This document shows, one piece after another, positions 5,203-8,970 of a DNA stretch of 8,970 nucleotides. The DNA comes from an uncultured Lachnospiraceae bacterium (GTDB taxonomy: Bacteria > Bacillota > Clostridia > Lachnospirales > Lachnospiraceae), in contig CAJTZH010000096.1 in the NCBI GenBank assembly GCA_910584325.1, forward strand, positions 1 to 8,970, read 5' to 3'. A program made the translations under genes and the position numbers. Numbering within the stretch: the stretch's first letter is position 1; each line of letters opens with the position of its first letter. The notes under the pieces were generated by a model. It was not told the origin of the DNA and did no database searches. It worked only from the letters and a program-made list of their open reading frames with translations.

Positions 5203-6108
5203 ATGGAATTTCAATGGTATCCGGGTCATATGACCAAAGCAAAACGGATGATGGAGGAGGATATTAAACTAGTCGATTTGGTGATTGAGCTGGTGGACGC
5301 GAGACTTCCGCAGAGCAGCCGTAATCCCGACATCGATAAGCTGGGAAAAAATAAATACCGTCTGATTATCTTAAATAAATCGGACCTCGTGTCAGAACGG
5401 GATAATGCCGCATGGACGGAATATTTCAAGAATCGGGGATATTTTGTGGTGCGGCTTGATTCAAGGAGCCGCGCGGGCATGAAAAATGTCAATGCCGTCA
5501 TTGAGAAGGCATGTCAGGAGAAATTTGAGCGCGACCGCAAACGGGGAATTGTCAACCGTCCGGTGCGTGCGATGGTAGTCGGGATACCGAATGTAGGAAA
5601 ATCCACGTTTATCAACTCCTTTGCGGGTAAGGCTTGTACAAAGACAGGCAATAAACCGGGAGTTACCAAGGGAAAGCAGTGGATTCGCCTCAATAAAAAC
5701 GTGGAGCTTCTGGACACGCCAGGGATTCTCTGGCCGAAATTTGAGGACCGGCAGGTGGGACTGCGCCTTGCGCTGGCGGGTTCCATGAATGATGAAATAC
5801 TCAATATCAGCGAGCTTGCGTTGGAGCTGATACGGTATGTGAAAGAACAGTATCCGGGAATGTTAAACGCAAGATATGGTGTTTTGGAAACGGGAACATG
5901 CGATGAGATTCTTTCGGAAATTGCCGATAACCGGAAATGTATCAAAAAAGGAAATGAACCGGACTACGACAAAGCAGCGGCGATTTTGCTGGATGAGTTC
6001 CGCGGCGGCATACTGGGAAAGATTGTTCTTGAATTTCCTGATAAGTTATACAATACGAAGGAGAATACCAATGGCAGAGACGATAGGTGCAATAAAAAAG
6101 AAATTTGA
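5203..6108 (+). CDS. rbgA: Ribosome biogenesis GTPase RbgA (YlqF)
   Basis: A 301-residue circularly permuted GTPase that acts late in 50S assembly in Firmicutes. The G motifs appear in permuted order: G4 NKSD (58-61), G1 GIPNVGKS (127-134), G2 Thr155 in PGVTKG, and G3 DTPG (171-174). The N-terminus WYPGHM contains His9, the residue reported as important for GTP hydrolysis in the B. subtilis protein. The C-terminal helical domain (about 195-285) binds RNA in the family. AGGAG at 5192-5196 overlaps the lepB stop codon, six bases before the ATG. The last dozen or so codons overlap the start of rnhB, giving a low-complexity hydrophilic tail (TKENTNGRDDRCNKKEI) that slightly exceeds the usual length of about 280. 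Confidence 0.96.
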   Translation: MEFQWYPGHMTKAKRMMEEDIKLVDLVIELVDARLPQSSRNPDIDKLGKNKYRLIILNKSDLVSERDNAAWTEYFKNRGYFVVRLDSRSRAGMKNVNAVIEKACQEKFERDRKRGIVNRPVRAMVVGIPNVGKSTFINSFAGKACTKTGNKPGVTKGKQWIRLNKNVELLDTPGILWPKFEDRQVGLRLALAGSMNDEILNISELALELIRYVKEQYPGMLNARYGVLETGTCDEILSEIADNRKCIKKGNEPDYDKAAAILLDEFRGGILGKIVLEFPDKLYNTKENTNGRDDRCNKKEI

Positions 6109-6829
6109 ACTGGCAGAACCCAAACTGTATGAACACTTGTTTGAGGAGTACAAGGACGATACACGGAACGGCGTTATTTCACTGATTGCCAAGTATCAAA
6201 GAGAGCTTGATCAGTTAAAGGAAGAACAGGCTCGCACATGGCGTTTGCAGGAATACGAAAGGAAATACAGTGATTATGCGTATATCTGCGGTATTGACGA
6301 GGCGGGCAGAGGCCCGCTTGCAGGTCCGGTTGTCGCCGGCGCCGTAATTTTGCCAAAGGACTGTGATATATTGTACATCAATGACTCGAAGCAGCTTTCG
6401 GCAAAAAAGCGGGACGAACTTTACGCAGTGATAATGGAGCGCGCGGTGGCGGTTGGAGTTGGTATTGCGGACTGTGAGTGTATTGACAAGATTAATATTT
6501 TAAACGCAACGTATGAAGCTATGCGGCAGGCTATTGAGAAACTGAACGTAAAACCCGATATATTACTTAACGATGCAGTCCGCATTCCGCAGATTGATAT
6601 TTTGCAGGTTCCGATTATTAAAGGTGACGCGAAGAGTATCAGCATCGGCGCGGCAAGTATCATCGCGAAGGTGACAAGGGACAGGATGATGGAAGAGTAC
6701 GATAGAATTTATCCGCAGTATGGATTTTCGGGACATAAAGGATACGGTTCAAAGGAGCATATCGAAGCGATAAAAACATATGGTCCATGCCCGATTCACA
6801 GGAAAACATTTATAAAAAATTTTGTATAG
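6071..6829 (+). CDS. rnhB: Ribonuclease HII
   Basis: A 252-residue RNase HII that cuts RNA in RNA-DNA hybrids and starts removal of single ribonucleotides from DNA. The catalytic set is Asp76 and Glu77 in GIDEAGRG, Asp168 in LLNDAV, and Asp186 in IKGD; the 18-residue gap between the last two is the same as in the E. coli enzyme (108 and 126). The GRG at 79-81 recognises the ribonucleotide junction. Residues 1-70 are the helical N-terminal extension common in Firmicutes RNase HII. The frame is open further upstream, but ATG 6071 was chosen because AGGAG (6059-6063) precedes it by seven bases and the protein then has the usual length. It overlaps rbgA by 38 bp in another frame. Confidence 0.96.
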   Translation: MAETIGAIKKKFELAEPKLYEHLFEEYKDDTRNGVISLIAKYQRELDQLKEEQARTWRLQEYERKYSDYAYICGIDEAGRGPLAGPVVAGAVILPKDCDILYINDSKQLSAKKRDELYAVIMERAVAVGVGIADCECIDKINILNATYEAMRQAIEKLNVKPDILLNDAVRIPQIDILQVPIIKGDAKSISIGAASIIAKVTRDRMMEEYDRIYPQYGFSGHKGYGSKEHIEAIKTYGPCPIHRKTFIKNFV

Positions 6830-6847
6830 CGCAGGTGAAGAAGGAAG

Positions 6848-8458
6848 ATGGCATACAATATTAATTTGGCTGATATTTTTAACAATTTAACAAATCAGGG
6901 CATTCAGGGCGGTAAGCCGGGCGTAAATGCGGCGGGAGGAAATTTGTCTGCTGCTTCCGGTCAGATGACAAACAATGCCGTAGAGCAGCTTAAGAGTATG
7001 CTTGTGGGTGACATTTTCACAGGGGAAATTATGGATATGAAAGGGGAGCTGCTTTCTATTAAAATGGGAAACGGTCAGATTCTGAATGCAAATCTTTCGA
7101 TGGAAGGTGGGGAAGCCGCTTTTCAGAAAGGCGATATGGTCACATTTCTTGTCAGTGATAAATCAGACAGCCAGGTTGCCCTAAAACCGCTTGATACAAG
7201 CGCGCAGGAACTTGTGATGGCAAACAAGGCGCTTGAGAGCGCGAATCTTGCGATGAATAAAGAAAATCTTGCCATCGTTAAAGGACTGATTGATTTAAAT
7301 ATGCCGATTGACAAGAAAACACTTGGCGAAGTGGCGCGTCTTATGACAAAATTTCCCGATGCCTCCACAGATACGATTTTGCGTCTCTATAAGCTTGGAA
7401 TGCCGGTGACGGAGGAAAACATCACGCAGTATGAGGCATACAAATCGTATGAGCATGATATGACGGGAACGCTCAAATCGCTTGCCGAAGATTTTACGTC
7501 CATGCTTTTGGGGATGCAGGAGGGGGTACATTCCGAAGTGCATACGGATAAGGTGGTCGCTCTTGCCAAAGAATTAACCGCGCTTTTTACGGCAGACCTG
7601 CCGGAAAATACAGGAGAACAGGGTGAGAAAACAGAGGCGGCGAAGCAGGATGTATTAAAATTTGTCAAAGAACTTCCGCTTGAGGTAAAAGAACATCCCG
7701 AACAGGCGGCAAAAGAGGTTATAGAATTTGTCAAAAAACAGAATCTGCCGCCGAAAGAAACGATGAACCTGCTCGGCGAGCTTGCGAAAACAGAGACGCT
7801 TCCGAAGGAGACACTTGCGAAAATGTTTTCGTCGAAGGAATTTGGCGAAGTGTTCCGCGAAGTCCTGAAAGAGACTATGTTTTTAAAGCCGGAAAATGTG
7901 GCGGATAAAAAAGAAGTGAAAGAATTTTACAATAAATTAATCCAGATGATTGAAGAGGGGCAGAAGGTTCTGGAGAAGGCGCAGCAGTCCGGTTCTGATA
8001 TGGCAAAAGGAATGGCCTCCGTAAAAAGCAATCTGGAGTTTATGAATGATTTAAATCACCAGATGGCGTATGTGCAGATTCCGATTAAGTTTCAGGAAGG
8101 AGAGGCGAAGGGGGATTTGTATGTTTATACCAACAAAAAGTCTTCCGCGAATAAAAAAGATGATTTAACGGCGCTTTTGCATCTGGATATGGAATATTTG
8201 GGAGCGCTTGATGTCTATGTGAAAATGGCGGGGAACAATGTCTCCACGAACTTTTGTCTGGAGACGGAAGAACTTTTGGATTTTATTTATGACCATATCG
8301 AGCTTCTGACAGAACGCTTAAACAAAAAAGGGTATAACTTTACGCCGACCATGACCGTGCGTGAGGAAGGAAAGAACATTGATTTTGAAAAAGACTTTCT
8401 CGACGTGGCAAGTCCGGTTGTTCCGGTAAGCAGATATATGTTTGATATCAAGGCGTAA
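6848..8458 (+). CDS. FliK-like protein (YlqG-type), flagellar hook-length-control C-terminal domain
   Basis: A 536-residue cytoplasmic-looking protein without signal peptide or membrane segment. Residues 1-45 are Asn/Gly/Ala-rich and probably disordered. About 50-115 (GDIFTGEI...GELLSIKMGNGQIL) looks like a small beta domain. Residues 138-195 contain two similar helical units, LIDLNMPIDKKTL and LYKLGMPVTEENI, and a Lys/Glu-rich helical stretch follows to about 400. Residues about 405-500 (LLHLDMEYLGALDVYVKM... ELLTERLNKKGYNF) match the pattern of the FliK C-terminal domain, which in flagella binds FlhB to stop hook growth. The tail ends in SRYMFDIKA. AGGTGA (6833-6838) lies nine bases before the ATG and a GGAA is closer. 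The next gene encodes a FlhB-type domain, the expected partner. By position it resembles B. subtilis ylqG. The domain call is by pattern only; function is unknown. Confidence 0.75.
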   Translation: MAYNINLADIFNNLTNQGIQGGKPGVNAAGGNLSAASGQMTNNAVEQLKSMLVGDIFTGEIMDMKGELLSIKMGNGQILNANLSMEGGEAAFQKGDMVTFLVSDKSDSQVALKPLDTSAQELVMANKALESANLAMNKENLAIVKGLIDLNMPIDKKTLGEVARLMTKFPDASTDTILRLYKLGMPVTEENITQYEAYKSYEHDMTGTLKSLAEDFTSMLLGMQEGVHSEVHTDKVVALAKELTALFTADLPENTGEQGEKTEAAKQDVLKFVKELPLEVKEHPEQAAKEVIEFVKKQNLPPKETMNLLGELAKTETLPKETLAKMFSSKEFGEVFREVLKETMFLKPENVADKKEVKEFYNKLIQMIEEGQKVLEKAQQSGSDMAKGMASVKSNLEFMNDLNHQMAYVQIPIKFQEGEAKGDLYVYTNKKSSANKKDDLTALLHLDMEYLGALDVYVKMAGNNVSTNFCLETEELLDFIYDHIELLTERLNKKGYNFTPTMTVREEGKNIDFEKDFLDVASPVVPVSRYMFDIKA

Positions 8459-8491
8459 GAATTCGTAACAAATAAGTTATAGGAGAGGAAT

Positions 8492-8779
8492 ATGGCGGAG
8501 AAAAAGAAAGAAAAACCAAAACAGGCGATTGCTCTTGCCTATAATCCCGGCGACGAGGCGCCGACAATTCTTGCCACGGGCAAAGGAGAACTTGCGGAGC
8601 GGATTATAGAAAAGGCAAAAGAAGCGGATGTTCCTTTGTACCGTGACGATAAGCTGGCGGATACGCTGTCGCGTCTTGAAATCGGCGATATGATACCGCC
8701 CGAATTGTATAAAGTCGTTGCGGAAATTCTTGTTTTTGTGGACGAGATGGATAAACTGAGAGGCAAAGTCGGCAGGTAG
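8492..8779 (+). CDS. Stand-alone FlhB cytoplasmic-domain protein (FlhX/YlqH type)
   Basis: A 95-residue soluble protein aligning with the C-terminal cytoplasmic domain of FlhB/YscU export-switch proteins: AIALAYNPGDEAPTILATGK (12-31), LAERIIEKAKEADVPLYRDD (34-53), LADTLSRLEIGDMIPPELYK (55-74) and VVAEILVFVDEMD (75-87). In full FlhB this part follows four membrane helices and contains the NPTH self-cleavage site just before the 'AVALKY' strand; here the corresponding stretch is KEKPKQ, and the membrane part is absent. It therefore resembles only the fragment released by cleavage. B. subtilis YlqH and Helicobacter FlhX are comparable short proteins. AGGAG (8481-8485) lies six bases before the ATG. 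It follows the FliK-like gene by 33 bases, and its stop codon directly abuts the next start. A role in export switching is plausible but unproven. Confidence 0.88.
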   Translation: MAEKKKEKPKQAIALAYNPGDEAPTILATGKGELAERIIEKAKEADVPLYRDDKLADTLSRLEIGDMIPPELYKVVAEILVFVDEMDKLRGKVGR

Positions 8780-8970
8780 ATGAATAAAAGAAAAATTGGA
8801 GCGGATTACGAACAGGTGGCGGCAAAGCATCTTAAGGAACTGGGGTATGAATTGATAACAACAAATTACCGCTGTCCTTTGGGTGAGATTGATTTGGTGG
8901 CAAAAGACGGGGCAGTCCTTGTGTTTATCGAGGTGAAGTACCGAAAAAGCGGAAGGTGCGGCGATCCGGC
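8780..8970 (+). CDS. YraN / UPF0102 family nuclease-like protein (5' part only)
   Basis: The gene starts with the ATG immediately after the stop codon of the FlhB-like gene and runs off the window after 63 codons. The visible part matches the UPF0102 (YraN) family: GADYEQVAAKHLKELGYELI (7-26), NYRCPLGEIDLVAKDG (29-44) and VFIEVKYRKSG (48-58). The residues Asp38, Glu51 and Lys53 form the (G)EID...EVK signature of PD-(D/E)xK nuclease folds related to archaeal Holliday junction resolvases; the family's biological role remains unclear. Only a weak GGCAGG lies upstream, so translation is probably coupled to the preceding gene. Full length in the family is about 120 residues. Identification is firm despite truncation. 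Confidence 0.93.
   Translation, partial: MNKRKIGADYEQVAAKHLKELGYELITTNYRCPLGEIDLVAKDGAVLVFIEVKYRKSGRCGDP

Noticed and set aside
5876..6070. 65-codon upstream extension of the rnhB frame
   Set aside because: It lies within rbgA, has no ribosome binding site and has an unfamiliar composition; starting at 6071 gives the normal RNase HII length with a good ribosome binding site.
888..8830. Numerous minus-strand open frames of 60-145 codons opposite ffh, rimM, trmD, rbgA, rnhB, the FliK-like gene and the FlhB-like gene
   Set aside because: Each lies fully or largely opposite a well-supported + strand gene; their Ser/Ile/Phe/His-rich compositions are typical of reverse-complement shadows and no domain is recognisable.

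Overview
This window looks like a chromosomal housekeeping locus of a Gram-positive anaerobe in the class Clostridia, most probably a Lachnospiraceae-type genome. The reasons are the gene order (ylxM-ffh-rpsP-khpA-rimM-trmD-rplS-lepB-rbgA-rnhB), the strong AGGAGG-type ribosome binding sites on almost every gene, moderate GC content, and the protein sequences. All ten complete housekeeping genes and both downstream genes lie on the + strand. I see no mobile elements, CRISPR arrays, tRNA or rRNA genes, and no stretch longer than 100 bases without a gene. Family assignments rest on motif recognition by eye; no database search was run.

Layout. Bases 1-464 hold the 3' part of a VWA-domain (CoxE/MoxR-partner type) gene, closed by a hairpin terminator (499-532). 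The right arm of that hairpin also carries the -35 box of a near-consensus promoter (514-542) for the next unit: ylxM, ffh (SRP GTPase), rpsP (S16) and khpA (KH RNA-binding protein). A second hairpin (2833-2868) separates khpA from rimM and trmD (16S maturation factor and tRNA m1G37 methyltransferase, overlapping by 4 bp). A probable promoter inside an 11-bp inverted repeat precedes rplS (L19), which ends in a clear terminator (4578-4613). Then follow lepB (signal peptidase I), rbgA (50S assembly GTPase), rnhB (RNase HII, overlapping rbgA by 38 bp), a 536-residue FliK-like protein, a small stand-alone FlhB C-domain protein and the start of a YraN/UPF0102 gene that runs off the window.

How the genes fit together. 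The core is the classic Firmicutes cluster linking protein targeting (Ffh, LepB), ribosomal proteins (S16, L19), ribosome assembly (RimM, RbgA, KhpA) and tRNA/DNA upkeep (TrmD, RnhB, YraN).

The most unusual content is the pair at 6848-8779. A large protein with a FliK-type C-terminal domain sits directly upstream of an isolated FlhB-type cytoplasmic domain that lacks the membrane part and the NPTH self-cleavage site. In flagella and type III secretion these two domain types form the export substrate-specificity switch. Here they sit in a housekeeping operon with no other flagellar gene in view. A similar orphan pair (ylqG-ylqH) occurs after rnhB in Bacillus subtilis, so the arrangement is conserved and not wholly new, but I know of no established function. 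The other points of interest are three compact intergenic regulatory arrangements: a terminator interlocked with a promoter, alternative hairpins at khpA-rimM, and an inverted repeat around the rplS promoter.
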